Assembly: GCF_900624995.1 (NCBI RefSeq)
Contig: NZ_UYXQ01000006.1
Span: forward strand, 62,001-126,000
Direction of reading: 5' to 3'
From: Pseudomonas antarctica
Lineage (GTDB): Bacteria > Pseudomonadota > Gammaproteobacteria > Pseudomonadales > Pseudomonadaceae
Length of the DNA stretch: 64,000 nucleotides
Position numbers and translations under genes: made by a program. Within the stretch, counting starts at the first letter, position 1. Every line of letters starts with the position of its first letter. Shown here in pieces: positions 44,592 to 54,181 of the stretch. The notes below the pieces were generated by a model. The model was given only the letters and a program-made list of their open reading frames with translations. It was not told where the DNA came from and made no database searches.

Positions 44592-46133
44592 TCAGACCGG
44601 TTGCAGCTTCTGCTCGAACACTGAGACCCCATCCAGATCCCGCAGGATGACGGTCAGCTCCGCCGTCTGCCCATCAATCTGCACTTCGCCAAAAAACTGA
44701 AACCCGGCAAACGGTGAGGTGTTTTGCGCAGGCGGCGCCTTCTCGAAAACCACCTCAGGCCCAAACGTCTTGTCCAGTGCGTTCGGCCCAAAACTCCCCG
44801 CATTCAAAGGCCCGGCAACAAACTCCCAGAACGGCTCAAAATCCTGAAACGCCGCACGGTCCGGGTGGTAGTGATGCGCCGCGCAGTAATGCACATCCGC
44901 CGTCAGCCACACATGATTGCGCACCTGCTGCGCGCGCAAAAACCCTAACAGCTCGGCGATTTCCAGCTCGCGGCCTTGCGCCGGGCCAGGGTCGCCGTTG
45001 GCAATGGCTTCCCAGCGCGGCACGCCGGGGCTGACCTCGCCGTCGGGCACGCCAAGGCCGATAGGCATGTCGGCGGCGATGACTTTCCACTGTGCCTGAG
45101 AGGCCTTGAGTTCGCGCTTGAGCCAATCCAACTGCTCACGGCCCATAAAAGGTTTTTCGCCGCCCAGGTTATCGTCGTTGGGGCCACGGTAGCTGCGCAT
45201 ATCCAGCACAAACACATCCAACAACGGGCCATAGCTGAGCTTGCGGTAGATACGCCCGCCGCCATCGACGCTTTGTCGACGCATCGGTGAATATTCAAGC
45301 CAAGCCTGACGTGCGCGGCCGACCAAGGTGTTGATGTCTTTGGTCTGATAACGCTCATCCAATTGCTTGCTCGGCGACCAGTTATTCACCACCTCGTGGT
45401 CATCCCACTGCCAGATCTGCGGCACCTCGGCGTTGAAACGGCGCACATTTTCATCGAGCAGGTTGTAGCGATAATTGCCGCGATATTCATCCAGGGTTTC
45501 GGCGACTTTGCTCTTGGCTTCGGTGGTGATGTTGCGCCAGATGCGACCGCCCTCAACGGTCAGTTGCGCCGGCACCGGGCCGTCGGCGTAGATGGTGTCG
45601 CCACTGTGAATAAAGAAGTCCGGCAGGCGCAGGCGCATGGCTTCGTAGATGCGCATGCCGCCGATGTCCGGGTTGATGCCGAAACCCTGGCCGACGGTGT
45701 CGCCACTCCATACAAAACGGATATCGCGGCGCTGTTGCGGCACGCTGCGCAAGTGACCGAACCACGGCTCGCTGGCGACGCCGGTCTGGGCGTCTTCAAA
45801 GTGCACGCGATAGAAAATCGCCTGATCGAGCGGCAGCCCGGTGAGTTCGACGCGGGCGGTAAAATCGGTACGGCTGTCTGCCAGTGGCGAGATGAATGTG
45901 CGCGGGTTGCTGAACACACTGCGAGTGTCCCACGCCACCACCATCTTCGCCGGGCGGTCGCTGCGACTCCAGATCATCGCACGGTCGCCGAGCAAGTCAC
46001 CGGACTGCACACCGTCGGTGAGTTGCGGCCGGTCTTTGACCGACGCAATGACCGCAGGCGCCAGCCCCGGCAGCAACAGACCGGCGCCGACGGCTTGCAT
46101 CACACGGCGACGGCCGAGATCGAAGTGGCTCAT
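44592..46133 (-). CDS. phoD: Tat-exported alkaline phosphatase D
   Basis: A 513-residue PhoD-family phosphodiesterase/phosphatase. The twin-arginine signal is GRRRVMQAVGAGLLLPGLAP, so it is exported folded by Tat. The PhoD metal-site motifs are seen: SGDTIYADGP near residue 180, QWDDHEVVNNW near 235 and WLTADVHYCAAHHYHPDR near 410. It should release phosphate from phosphodiesters using Ca and Fe. It is monocistronic; no Pho box was identified with confidence. Confidence 0.94.
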   Translation of the reverse strand: MSHFDLGRRRVMQAVGAGLLLPGLAPAVIASVKDRPQLTDGVQSGDLLGDRAMIWSRSDRPAKMVVAWDTRSVFSNPRTFISPLADSRTDFTARVELTGLPLDQAIFYRVHFEDAQTGVASEPWFGHLRSVPQQRRDIRFVWSGDTVGQGFGINPDIGGMRIYEAMRLRLPDFFIHSGDTIYADGPVPAQLTVEGGRIWRNITTEAKSKVAETLDEYRGNYRYNLLDENVRRFNAEVPQIWQWDDHEVVNNWSPSKQLDERYQTKDINTLVGRARQAWLEYSPMRRQSVDGGGRIYRKLSYGPLLDVFVLDMRSYRGPNDDNLGGEKPFMGREQLDWLKRELKASQAQWKVIAADMPIGLGVPDGEVSPGVPRWEAIANGDPGPAQGRELEIAELLGFLRAQQVRNHVWLTADVHYCAAHHYHPDRAAFQDFEPFWEFVAGPLNAGSFGPNALDKTFGPEVVFEKAPPAQNTSPFAGFQFFGEVQIDGQTAELTVILRDLDGVSVFEQKLQPV

Positions 46134-46238
46134 GCAGGTGCCCTCTTACCTATCAAAAGGGACACTTAACCACGCGGGGATGAAGCACAGATGACACTGC
46201 GCTATCCGGAGCAAGCCCCTCGCACATGCTGAATCGCA

Positions 46239-47954
46239 TCAGGCCTTGGCTGAGGCAACCGCCAGCTCCACCGCTTCCGGGCGTTTGATCAGCGCATAGA
46301 CCAAACCGGTCAACAGGCTGCCGGCGACAATCGCCAGCAGATACAGCAGCGCATGGTTCATCGCATTCGGAATCACCAACACAAACAGACCGCCATGGGG
46401 CGCGGCAAGTTTGCAGCCGAAGTACATCGACAATGCGCCGGTCAACGCGCCACCGGCGATGCTGGCCGGGATCACGCGCAACGGGTCTTTGGCGGCAAAT
46501 GGAATCGCGCCCTCAGAGATAAAGCACAGGCCCAGAATCATCGCGGCCTTGCCGGCTTCGCGTTCAGTCTGGGCAAACTTGCGCCGTGCCAGGAACGTGG
46601 CGATGCCCATGCCAATCGGCGGCACCATACCGGCGGCCATGGTCGCCGCCATAGGGGCGCCACTGGATGCCGCCAGCAAGCCGACCGAAAACGCATACGC
46701 CGCCTTGTTGATGGGCCCGCCGAGGTCGACGCACATCATGCCGCCCAACAAGATACCCAGCAGCACCGCGTTGGTGGTGCCCATGGTGCTGAGGAAGTCG
46801 GTCAGGCTGGTGAGCAGCCGCGCGACCGGCGGCCCAACCAGGTAAATCATCGCAAGGCCGGTAAACAAGCTCGCCAACAATGGAATGATCAGGATCGGCT
46901 TAAGCGCTTCCAGGCTCTGCGGCAATTTCACTGCGCGGGTAATCAGCTTGACGCAATAACCGGCGAGGAAACCGGCGAGGATACCGCCGATAAAACCGGC
47001 CCCCAACGTACCCGCCAGCAAACCGCCGATCATGCCGGGCGCAAGGCCCGGACGGTCGGCAATCGAGTAGGCGATGTAGCCCGCCAGCAACGGCACCATC
47101 AACATAAAGGCCTGGTCGCCAACGGTTTTGAGGGCTGCCGCCAAGGTGCCTTTTTCTTCGAACGCATGAATACCGAACACAAACGACAAAGCGATCAACA
47201 AACCGCCCGCCACCACCATCGGCAACATGAACGACACGCCGGTGAGCAGGTGTTTGTACACGCCGGTTTTTTCCGTTTTCTTTGCTACCGCGCCACTCGC
47301 GGCACTTTCCACCGCGCCCTCGGCCAAGGCCTTGTTGAGGGTCGCTTCGGCTTGCTTGAGGGCAATGCCGGTGCCGCAACGGTAGATCTTCTTGCCGGCG
47401 AAGCGCTCGGTGGCGACTTCAATATCAGCCGCCAGCAACACCACGTCGGCATTGGCGATGGCCTCCGGGCTCAGTGGCGTGCGCGCGCCGACCGAGCCTT
47501 GGGTCTCGACCTGTAAGTCATAGCCCAAACGCTTGGCGGTTTGCTGCAGGGCTTCGGCGGCCATAAACGTGTGAGCAACGCCCGTCGGGCAGGCGGTGAT
47601 CGCCACGATACGCGGCGCGTTTTTTATCGGTTGCGCAGTCGCCACATAGACGGCCGCCTCTTCGGCGCCACGGCGCAATATCGCCTCGACGTCCGCCAGC
47701 GCCTGCGCCGGCGTGCTCTGGAACACGCGCTTGCCGACAAAGCGCTGCATGTCCACCGGCGTGCTGCTGACCAGCAACACCCATTCGGCGTCATCAAGCG
47801 TGGCCTGGGACAACTGGCGCTCCGGGCGCTGCACGTCCACCACTTCCACGCTGGTGCTCCAGCCTTGGCGTTGCGCAGCAGCGTCCAACAAGCGGGCGCA
47901 CAGCACACTGGTGACCATGCCATTCGGGCAGGCAGTAACAATGGCTAACTTCAT
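46239..47954 (-). CDS. fruA: Fructose PTS enzyme IIBC
   Basis: A 571-residue membrane permease of the fructose PTS. A degenerate first IIB domain (TACPNGMVTSVLCARLLD) is followed by the active IIB with its phospho-cysteine (VAITACPTGVAHTFMAAEAL, near residue 125), then the IIC membrane domain (about 230-560) with its conserved GGLLAGTLGAGFIGGILAG region. ATG 47954 with an AGAGGG site is the start; the codon just before it is GTG. It is last in the fruB-fruK-fruA operon, only 11 bp after fruK. Confidence 0.95.
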   Translation of the reverse strand: MKLAIVTACPNGMVTSVLCARLLDAAAQRQGWSTSVEVVDVQRPERQLSQATLDDAEWVLLVSSTPVDMQRFVGKRVFQSTPAQALADVEAILRRGAEEAAVYVATAQPIKNAPRIVAITACPTGVAHTFMAAEALQQTAKRLGYDLQVETQGSVGARTPLSPEAIANADVVLLAADIEVATERFAGKKIYRCGTGIALKQAEATLNKALAEGAVESAASGAVAKKTEKTGVYKHLLTGVSFMLPMVVAGGLLIALSFVFGIHAFEEKGTLAAALKTVGDQAFMLMVPLLAGYIAYSIADRPGLAPGMIGGLLAGTLGAGFIGGILAGFLAGYCVKLITRAVKLPQSLEALKPILIIPLLASLFTGLAMIYLVGPPVARLLTSLTDFLSTMGTTNAVLLGILLGGMMCVDLGGPINKAAYAFSVGLLAASSGAPMAATMAAGMVPPIGMGIATFLARRKFAQTEREAGKAAMILGLCFISEGAIPFAAKDPLRVIPASIAGGALTGALSMYFGCKLAAPHGGLFVLVIPNAMNHALLYLLAIVAGSLLTGLVYALIKRPEAVELAVASAKA

Positions 47955-47965
47955 CACAAACCCTC

Positions 47966-48907
47966 TTATTGTTCTGTCAGCGCGCGCACATGGACGCCGC
48001 TTTCAAGACGCGCCAACTGCGCGTCATCGCTGATGCCGAAACCGATCTGCGTGACGGCCATCGCGGCAATCGCCGTGGCGCGGCGCAGAGTGGTTTGCGG
48101 CAGATCAGCACTGAGCAAACCGTGGAGCATCCCGGCTAGCAACGAGTCGCCCGCGCCCACCGTGCTGGCGACGCTGACCTTGGGCGGCGTGGCATGCAGC
48201 GCCGTGCCCGGGCTGAACCAGTTCACACCGTCGGCGCCATGGGAGATCACCACGTGCTCCACGCCCTGGGCGTGCAAACGCTCGGCGGCCAGGGCCTGTT
48301 GCGCGATGGAGTCCGTGGGGCAATCCAAAGCCTCGGCCAACTCTTCAGTGTTGGGTTTGATCAACCACGGGCCCGCCTGCAAACCGGCGCGCAAGGCTTC
48401 GCCGCTCGTGTCGAGGGCGACTTTCAAACCGAGGCTTTTCAGATGTTCCAGCAAACCTTTGAACCACTGCGCAGTGACGCCACCCGGCAAGCTACCGGCG
48501 ACCACCACGGCGTCGTGCCCAGGCGCAATCAGCGTCAGTTGATTGAGCAACGCCGCTTGCGCCTGCTCACTGACCTGCGGCCCTGGTGCGTTGATGTCGG
48601 TGACCCGGCCATCCTGTTCGGCGATCTTGATATTGCTGCGGGTTTCGCCCGGCACACGGATAAACGCATCGGCAAAGCCACGCCGCGCGATCAACGCCTC
48701 AAACGCCTGAGGGTTGTCTTCACCGAGAAAGCCGCCCACGGTGACTTCATGGCCCAGGTCCGCCAGCACTTGGGCGACATTGACACCCTTGCCGGCGGCA
48801 TGGGTCAGCAGGGTTTCGCTGCGGTTGACTTCACCCGGTTCCAGGCGCGCCAGGCGTACCGTGAGGTCCAACGCCGGGTTCAGCGTCAGGGTCAGAATCT
48901 TCGCCAT
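47966..48907 (-). CDS. fruK: 1-phosphofructokinase
   Basis: A 313-residue PfkB-family kinase that makes fructose-1,6-bisphosphate from the fructose-1-phosphate delivered by the PTS. The AGKGVNVAQVLADLG N-terminal signature and the C-terminal STVGAGDSLLAGMLHGL (anion hole and catalytic Asp) are intact. Its ATG immediately follows the fruB stop (TAAATG), so the two are coupled. Its product and substrate are also the effectors of Cra. Confidence 0.96.
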   Translation of the reverse strand: MAKILTLTLNPALDLTVRLARLEPGEVNRSETLLTHAAGKGVNVAQVLADLGHEVTVGGFLGEDNPQAFEALIARRGFADAFIRVPGETRSNIKIAEQDGRVTDINAPGPQVSEQAQAALLNQLTLIAPGHDAVVVAGSLPGGVTAQWFKGLLEHLKSLGLKVALDTSGEALRAGLQAGPWLIKPNTEELAEALDCPTDSIAQQALAAERLHAQGVEHVVISHGADGVNWFSPGTALHATPPKVSVASTVGAGDSLLAGMLHGLLSADLPQTTLRRATAIAAMAVTQIGFGISDDAQLARLESGVHVRALTEQ

Positions 48908-51739
48908 TTACACGGCCTCCACTAGGGCTCGCACTTCGGCGGGCGAACCCACCGCAAGGGCTTTTTGCGCCAGGCCCTGGGCCTCGCTCAGACTGAATTC
49001 GCGCACCCGCGCCTTCACTTCAGGAATGCTGCGGGCCGACACGCTCAACTCATCCACACCCAGGCCGATCAACACCGGCACCGCCAGCGGGTCCGCCGCC
49101 AATTCGCCGCACACCCCCACCCATTTGCCATGGGCGTGGGCCGCGCGCACGGTGATGTCGATCAACTGCAACACCGCCGGGTGCAGGCCATCGGCCTGGG
49201 CCGACAGCGTCGGGTGGCCACGGTCGATGGCCAGGGTGTACTGGGTCAGGTCGTTGGTGCCGACGCTGAAAAAGTCGACCTCCTTGGCCAATACCGGCGC
49301 GATCAAGGCGGCGCAAGGCACTTCAATCATGATCCCCAGTTGCAAGTCAGCCACCGGGATTTCCAGGCGCAGGCGTTCGGTCATGTCACGGGCCGCGCGC
49401 CATTCATCGACGCTGCCGACCATGGGAAACATGATGCGCAGCGGCCGGTTGTCCGCCGAACGCAGCAGGGCGCGAAGTTGGGCTTCCATGATCTGCGGGC
49501 GTTGCAACGTCAGGCGAATACCACGCACGCCAAGGAAGGGGTTTTCTTCCTCGGCGATCGGCCAGTACGGCAGCGGTTTATCGCCACCCACGTCGAGGGT
49601 GCGCACCACCAGCGGGCGACCGTCGAGGCCATCAAGCACGCGGCGGTATTCGGCTTCCTGGGTGGCTTCATCCGGCGCTTGCGGGTGGGCCATGAAAATC
49701 AGTTCGGTCCGCAGCAGGCCGATACCTTCGGCGCCCTGCTCCACCGCGCCGGCCACACCGGCGCTTTCGCCGATGTTGGCGAACACTTCAACCGCATGGC
49801 CGTCACGGGTCAGCGCCGGTTCGTGGCGCTGGGCCGAGGCGGCTTGCAGGCGTTGCTCGCGGGTGTCGCGTTCGACGGTGGCGCGTTGCAGGGCGGCGGC
49901 GTCGGGGTCGATATGCAGGCGCCCGCGCTGGCCGTCGAGCAGCAACGGCGTGCCGGACACGAGCAACAACACAGCCGGGCCTGCGCCTACCAACGCGGGA
50001 ATGCCCAGGGCTCGCGCGCCACGCGCGGTGAGGATGCCAGCGACGCGGGCCGGGGCCAGGCGCGCAACGTCGGAGGGGCCGACCTCATCCATCACCAGGA
50101 TGTAAGGCTCGCTCGGCTCCTCGGCGGTGTCGATGCCGCACAGTTGTGCCAGCACACGGCGGCCAATGTCGCGCAGGTCCGCGGCGCGCTCGGCGAGCAA
50201 GGCATCCTGCAGCGCCTCCTGCTGCTTGGCGGCGGCTTCGATCACGCTCATCCACGCCGCTTGCGCGCTCTCGCCTTGCTTGAGGCGCGTGTCGACTTCG
50301 TCGGTCAGCTCCGGGTCGTCGAGCATTTCCTGGTGGGTGATGAAAATCTCGCGGATGGCTTTGGCCTGGCTGCGTTCAATCAGGCCTTGGATATCGCGGC
50401 GCACATCAGCCAGGGCGCTCTGCAGGCGCTGGCGCTCAATGGTTGAGGACTCACCGCGAAGCGGGTAATCGAACACTTGCTGAATCTGGATATGCGCAGG
50501 CCCGATGGCAATGCCCGGTGCGGCAGCGATGGCCTGGACCTGGCTGCCAGCTGCGGGCGCGCTGATCACCGGTTCGATGTCGACGGTGGCGGGCTGGGCA
50601 CTCACGGTCGGCAGCGGCTCAACCTCTTCGCCGAGGCCTGCCTCTACCGCAGCCAACAGAGCGGGCAGCGCATCACCCGCAATCGTCGGCTCAGCAACAA
50701 ACTCCAGCACCTGCCCGCGACGGGCACCGAGGCTCAGTAACTTGCTCAGGCTTTTCACCGACACGGCGCCTACCGGGCCATCAACGATGCGTACACGGAT
50801 ATCGCCGTCAAAACTTTTCGCTAATTGCGCGAGGATTTTCGCCGGCCGTGCATGCAGGCCATGGGCATTGGCCAGAGTGATGCGCGCGCTCGGCCAGTCG
50901 GGCGGCAGTTCGCCGCCGAGTACTTCGAGCACCGCGCGACTGCTGGTGGCGCGGCCCAATTCCTGGCCGCGCCCTTCAATCAACAAAGCGCATAGGCGTT
51001 CGAGCAAGGTCTGGTGCGCTTCGCCGAGGCTGGCCAAGCAAAACAGGCCGTTGAGGGGCTGGCCGAGGTAGCGCATCGGCTTGTCCGGCGTCACGAACGC
51101 AAGGCCCGGGCGCTTCACCGTCTGCTCGCTGTGCAGCCACCACAGGCCGTCGCCCAGGGGCAGCGCGTCAACTTGCTGCAATACGGCGGCAAAGCCGTTG
51201 CTCACACAGTCGGCTTGGCGCAGCAAACGCGCACCGCGCCATACCAGCTCTTCAAAATCATCGGCGGACACGCCCAGGCTGATCATCTGCGCATCCAGCG
51301 CCAGTTCCTGCGGCGCACCTTGCAGCAGTTTCAGCAACGCTTCGGCGGAGCTGGCACGGCGCAGGGCCTGGCCCAGGTCGGTCTCACCGAGGGCACGGGT
51401 GAGCAGTTGCAACAGGCGCAGGTGTTCATCGGATTTGGCCGCAATGCCGATCGCCAGGTAGACGATCTGGCCGTCGCCCCAGTCCACCCCTTCGGGGAAC
51501 TGCAACAGGCGCACGCCGGTGGAAAAAACCTGGTCACGGGTTTCTGGGGTGCCATGAGGGATAGCAATACCTTGGCCGAGAAAGGTCGAGCCTTGGGCTT
51601 CACGGGCTTGCAAGCCACTGAGGTAGCCTTCGGCAACCAGGCCGTCAGCCGCCAGTTTGTCAGCGAGCAGGTGCAAGGCAGCAGATTTATCCACAGCCCT
51701 CTGGCCCATGGATATCTGCTCTACAGTGAGCTCAAGCAT
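48908..51739 (-). CDS. fruB: Fructose PTS multiphosphoryl transfer protein (EIIA-HPr-EI), EI lacks its active-site His
   Basis: A 943-residue fusion. EIIA (1-about 145) keeps its phospho-histidine (GIAIPHGTPE, near residue 62). HPr (about 280-370) keeps its own (ANAHGLHARPAKIL, near 290). Enzyme I (about 400-943) has an intact PEP-binding half (GIGLLRTELIFM; GVRGIRLTL; FSVGTNDLTQYTLAIDRGHP; VGVCGELAADPLAVPVLI). However, where EI proteins read ARGGATAHSAIVARALG (GGxxxHxAIxAR), this one reads TARGARALGIPALVGAG near residue 574. Nine residues including the phosphorylated His are missing without a frameshift. If real, the EI cannot accept phosphate from PEP. Promoter-proximal, with a Cra operator upstream and an AGGAG site. 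Confidence 0.93.
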   Translation of the reverse strand: MLELTVEQISMGQRAVDKSAALHLLADKLAADGLVAEGYLSGLQAREAQGSTFLGQGIAIPHGTPETRDQVFSTGVRLLQFPEGVDWGDGQIVYLAIGIAAKSDEHLRLLQLLTRALGETDLGQALRRASSAEALLKLLQGAPQELALDAQMISLGVSADDFEELVWRGARLLRQADCVSNGFAAVLQQVDALPLGDGLWWLHSEQTVKRPGLAFVTPDKPMRYLGQPLNGLFCLASLGEAHQTLLERLCALLIEGRGQELGRATSSRAVLEVLGGELPPDWPSARITLANAHGLHARPAKILAQLAKSFDGDIRVRIVDGPVGAVSVKSLSKLLSLGARRGQVLEFVAEPTIAGDALPALLAAVEAGLGEEVEPLPTVSAQPATVDIEPVISAPAAGSQVQAIAAAPGIAIGPAHIQIQQVFDYPLRGESSTIERQRLQSALADVRRDIQGLIERSQAKAIREIFITHQEMLDDPELTDEVDTRLKQGESAQAAWMSVIEAAAKQQEALQDALLAERAADLRDIGRRVLAQLCGIDTAEEPSEPYILVMDEVGPSDVARLAPARVAGILTARGARALGIPALVGAGPAVLLLVSGTPLLLDGQRGRLHIDPDAAALQRATVERDTREQRLQAASAQRHEPALTRDGHAVEVFANIGESAGVAGAVEQGAEGIGLLRTELIFMAHPQAPDEATQEAEYRRVLDGLDGRPLVVRTLDVGGDKPLPYWPIAEEENPFLGVRGIRLTLQRPQIMEAQLRALLRSADNRPLRIMFPMVGSVDEWRAARDMTERLRLEIPVADLQLGIMIEVPCAALIAPVLAKEVDFFSVGTNDLTQYTLAIDRGHPTLSAQADGLHPAVLQLIDITVRAAHAHGKWVGVCGELAADPLAVPVLIGLGVDELSVSARSIPEVKARVREFSLSEAQGLAQKALAVGSPAEVRALVEAV

Positions 51740-51874
51740 GCCGTTCTCCTAGTTAGTGCGGTGTGTGCACTAGGTATTGTTTTGAATAAATCAGCGCAGG
51801 ATGTTCAAAAATACTGACTGAGCGGTCAATTGGCAGTAGTCACTCAGCGCCGAACATCGCAAAAATACGCCTGC

Positions 51875-51886
51875 TGAAACGTTTAA
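51875..51886. promoter_or_regulatory. Cra (FruR) operator in the fruB-cra intergenic region
   Basis: TGAAACGTTTAA, the exact inverse complement of the P. putida Cra operator TTAAACGTTTCA known from published work. It is 136 bp upstream of fruB and 146 bp upstream of cra, so it can control both directions. Fructose-1-phosphate releases Cra. Confidence 0.88.
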
Positions 51887-52031
51887 TCTAGAATTTATGG
51901 CAGATTACGCGCTAATTATGCAAGCTTGAAGGGCCACTCGGCGCTTGAGCTCAGACAATAGTCGCGCGCAGGAATCGGTTACGATTGGACAAAATGTCGG
52001 GGCAAGCTCGAAAAAACAAGGAAATCCCGGT

Positions 52032-53027
52032 TTGAAACTCAGTGATATCGCACGTCTGGCCGGTGTGTCCGTGACCACCGCAAGCTACGTCATCAATGGC
52101 AAGGCCGCACAGCAACGCATCAGCCAGGCAACCGTCGAGCGGGTGCGTGCGGTGGTCGAAGCCCATGGTTTTACCCCAAACCCCCAGGCGGCCGGGCTGC
52201 GCAGTCGGCATACGCGCACGTTGGGTTTCATCCTGCCAGACCTGGAAAACCCCAGTTACGCACGAATCGCCAAGCTGTTGGAACAAGGTGCGCGAGCACG
52301 CGGCTATCAGCTACTGATCGCCAGTTCTGACGATGAGGCGAACAGCGAGCGCCAGTTGTTGCAACTGTTCCGCGCACGGCGCTGCGATGCACTGTTTGTC
52401 GCCAGTTGCCTGCCGGCCAGCGATGACAGCTACCGCGAGCTGCACGCCAAGGGCCTGCCGGTAATTGCCATTGACCGGGTGATGGAGCCTGCGCAGTTCT
52501 GCTCAGTGGTCAGCGACGACCGCCAGGCCTGCCAGCAACTGACCAGCAGCCTGCTGCAACCGGTGCCCAAGCAGATCGCACTGATAGGGGCACGCCCCGA
52601 GCTGAGCATCAGCCAGGAGCGTGCTGCCGGTTTCCGCGAAGCCCTGCAAGGGTTCACCGGTGACGTCATCATCGAAGAGGGTGAAGCCTTCAGCCGTGAC
52701 TGCGGCCGACAACTGATGGAGCAACTTCTGCAGCAACTGGGGCATTTGCCCGACGCACTGGTGACCACCTCCTACGTGCTGCTGCAAGGCGTGTTTGACG
52801 CGCTGCACGATTTCCCACTTAAGTCGCGACCGTTGCGCCTGGGTACCTTTGGTGACACCCAATTGCTGGACTTCCTGCCGTTGCCGGTCAATGCAATGGC
52901 CCAGCAACATCAGTTGATTGCCGATACCGCCTTGCGCCTGGCCCTGGCCGCCATCGAAGAAGAACAGTACCAACCGGGCGTGCACGCCATCGGTCGAACC
53001 TTCAAGCAGCGTATTCACGAGGCTTAA
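52032..53027 (+). CDS. cra: Catabolite repressor/activator Cra (FruR), LacI family
   Basis: A 331-residue LacI-type regulator. The HTH is LKLSDIARLAGVSVTTASYV at the N-terminus, followed by the hinge (NPQAAGLRS) and a periplasmic-binding-like effector domain with Cra signatures (IPDLENPSYARIAKLLEQ-type; GTFGDTQLLDFLPLPVNAM). I chose TTG 52032 because it is preceded by AAGGA at correct spacing and gives the Cra N-terminus; the frame is open to 51945. In Pseudomonas, Cra mainly represses the fru operon and responds to fructose-1-phosphate. Confidence 0.92.
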   Translation: MKLSDIARLAGVSVTTASYVINGKAAQQRISQATVERVRAVVEAHGFTPNPQAAGLRSRHTRTLGFILPDLENPSYARIAKLLEQGARARGYQLLIASSDDEANSERQLLQLFRARRCDALFVASCLPASDDSYRELHAKGLPVIAIDRVMEPAQFCSVVSDDRQACQQLTSSLLQPVPKQIALIGARPELSISQERAAGFREALQGFTGDVIIEEGEAFSRDCGRQLMEQLLQQLGHLPDALVTTSYVLLQGVFDALHDFPLKSRPLRLGTFGDTQLLDFLPLPVNAMAQQHQLIADTALRLALAAIEEEQYQPGVHAIGRTFKQRIHEA

Positions 53028-53029
53028 GC

Positions 53030-53806
53030 GTGGAACTGATCGACACCCACACCCACCTGGACTTCCCGGACTTCGACATTGATCGTCGGGAAGTGCTGGC
53101 GCACAGTCGCCAACTCGGCGTGCAGCGCATGGTGGTGTTGGGGGTGTATCAGCAAAATTGGCAACGGTTGTGGGATCTGGTGCAGACCGATGAAGGCTTG
53201 TTCGCCGCCTTCGGCCTGCATCCGGTGTACCTCGATGAGCATCGCCCCGCCGATCTGACGGAGTTGGGCGATTGGCTTTCGCGCCTGCACGGTCACCGCC
53301 AACTGTGCGCCGTCGGCGAAATCGGCCTGGACTACTTTCTCGAACAGCTGGACCGTGAGCACCAGCAACGTCTGTTTGAGGCCCAGTTGAAACTGGCGGT
53401 GGACGTCCAACTCCCGGCACTGCTGCACGTGCGCCGCAGCCACGCGGCGGTGATCGCCACACTCAAGCGCATTCGACTGCCGCGCGGCGGCATCATCCAT
53501 GCGTTCGCCGGCAGCCTTGAGGAGGCGCGCGAGTACATCAAGCTCGGGTTCAAACTGGGCCTGGGCGGTGCGGCCACCTGGCCTCAGGCACTGCGCATGC
53601 ACAAGGTGCTCGCCCAATTGCCCCTTGAGGCGGTAGTGCTGGAAACCGACTCGCCGGATATGGCGCCCGTCATGTACCCAGGCCAGCGCAACAGCCCGCA
53701 ACACCTGCCGGACATCTGCAGCGCCTTGGCCGAACGCATGGGCATCAGCCCCTTGTTATTGGCCGAGGCGAGCACACGCAATGCGTGCGATGTGTTCAAT
53801 TGGTAG
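53030..53806 (+). CDS. TatD-family metal-dependent hydrolase
   Basis: A 258-residue TIM-barrel metal hydrolase of the TatD/YjjV type. Metal ligands are visible: DTHTHLDFPDFD at the N-terminus, GEIGLDYF near residue 104, HVRRSHAAV, HAFAGSLEEA and ETDSPDM near residue 205. Family members are DNases or D-aminoacyl-tRNA deacylase-like enzymes. GTG 53030 starts 2 bp after the cra stop, suggesting co-transcription. Its 3' end overlaps the convergent zinc-ribbon gene by about 51 bp. Confidence 0.92.
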   Translation: MELIDTHTHLDFPDFDIDRREVLAHSRQLGVQRMVVLGVYQQNWQRLWDLVQTDEGLFAAFGLHPVYLDEHRPADLTELGDWLSRLHGHRQLCAVGEIGLDYFLEQLDREHQQRLFEAQLKLAVDVQLPALLHVRRSHAAVIATLKRIRLPRGGIIHAFAGSLEEAREYIKLGFKLGLGGAATWPQALRMHKVLAQLPLEAVVLETDSPDMAPVMYPGQRNSPQHLPDICSALAERMGISPLLLAEASTRNACDVFNW

Positions 53807-54181
53807 TGGGTTGACTGCTTGCAAGTTCAACGTCAGCCGCTGCCGGTAACGGGCATAACGCAACACCAGGAAGTGCACCAGCACCACCACCAGTGAAACA
53901 TTGAGTTGCCCGATCACGCTGAGCAGCCCGAGCCACTCGGCCACCATCGCCACGATCAGCACCGCACAGGTCATGACCATCATGCTCGGGCGCACCATGC
54001 CCCAGTGATCCAGCGACTTGAATTGGCGTAGCTGCCTGGGGCAGCTCAACTGCAGGATTTGCTGGCAGTACGGGCAATCAAAGGGCTCATGGATGGCGAT
54101 GGCGTTCAGTTGCCAAGGCTTGAGTTCAAACGTGATGTCGCAATAGGCGCAATGCCCTTTGATGCCGATAAAAACGCTCAT
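53756..54181 (-). CDS. Zinc-ribbon inner-membrane protein (unknown function)
   Basis: A 141-residue protein. Two CxxC pairs (HCAYCDI near residue 10 and CPYCQQ near 36) form a zinc ribbon, followed by two predicted membrane helices (MMVMTCAVLIVAMVAEWLGL and VSLVVVLVHFLVLRYARY). ATG 54181 (MSVFIGIKGHCAYC) is preferred over the frame start at 54250 because it follows an AGGAGG site. The family is unknown to me. Its last 51 bp overlap the end of the TatD gene in antisense. Confidence 0.75.
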   Translation of the reverse strand: MSVFIGIKGHCAYCDITFELKPWQLNAIAIHEPFDCPYCQQILQLSCPRQLRQFKSLDHWGMVRPSMMVMTCAVLIVAMVAEWLGLLSVIGQLNVSLVVVLVHFLVLRYARYRQRLTLNLQAVNPLPIEHIARIACARLGQ

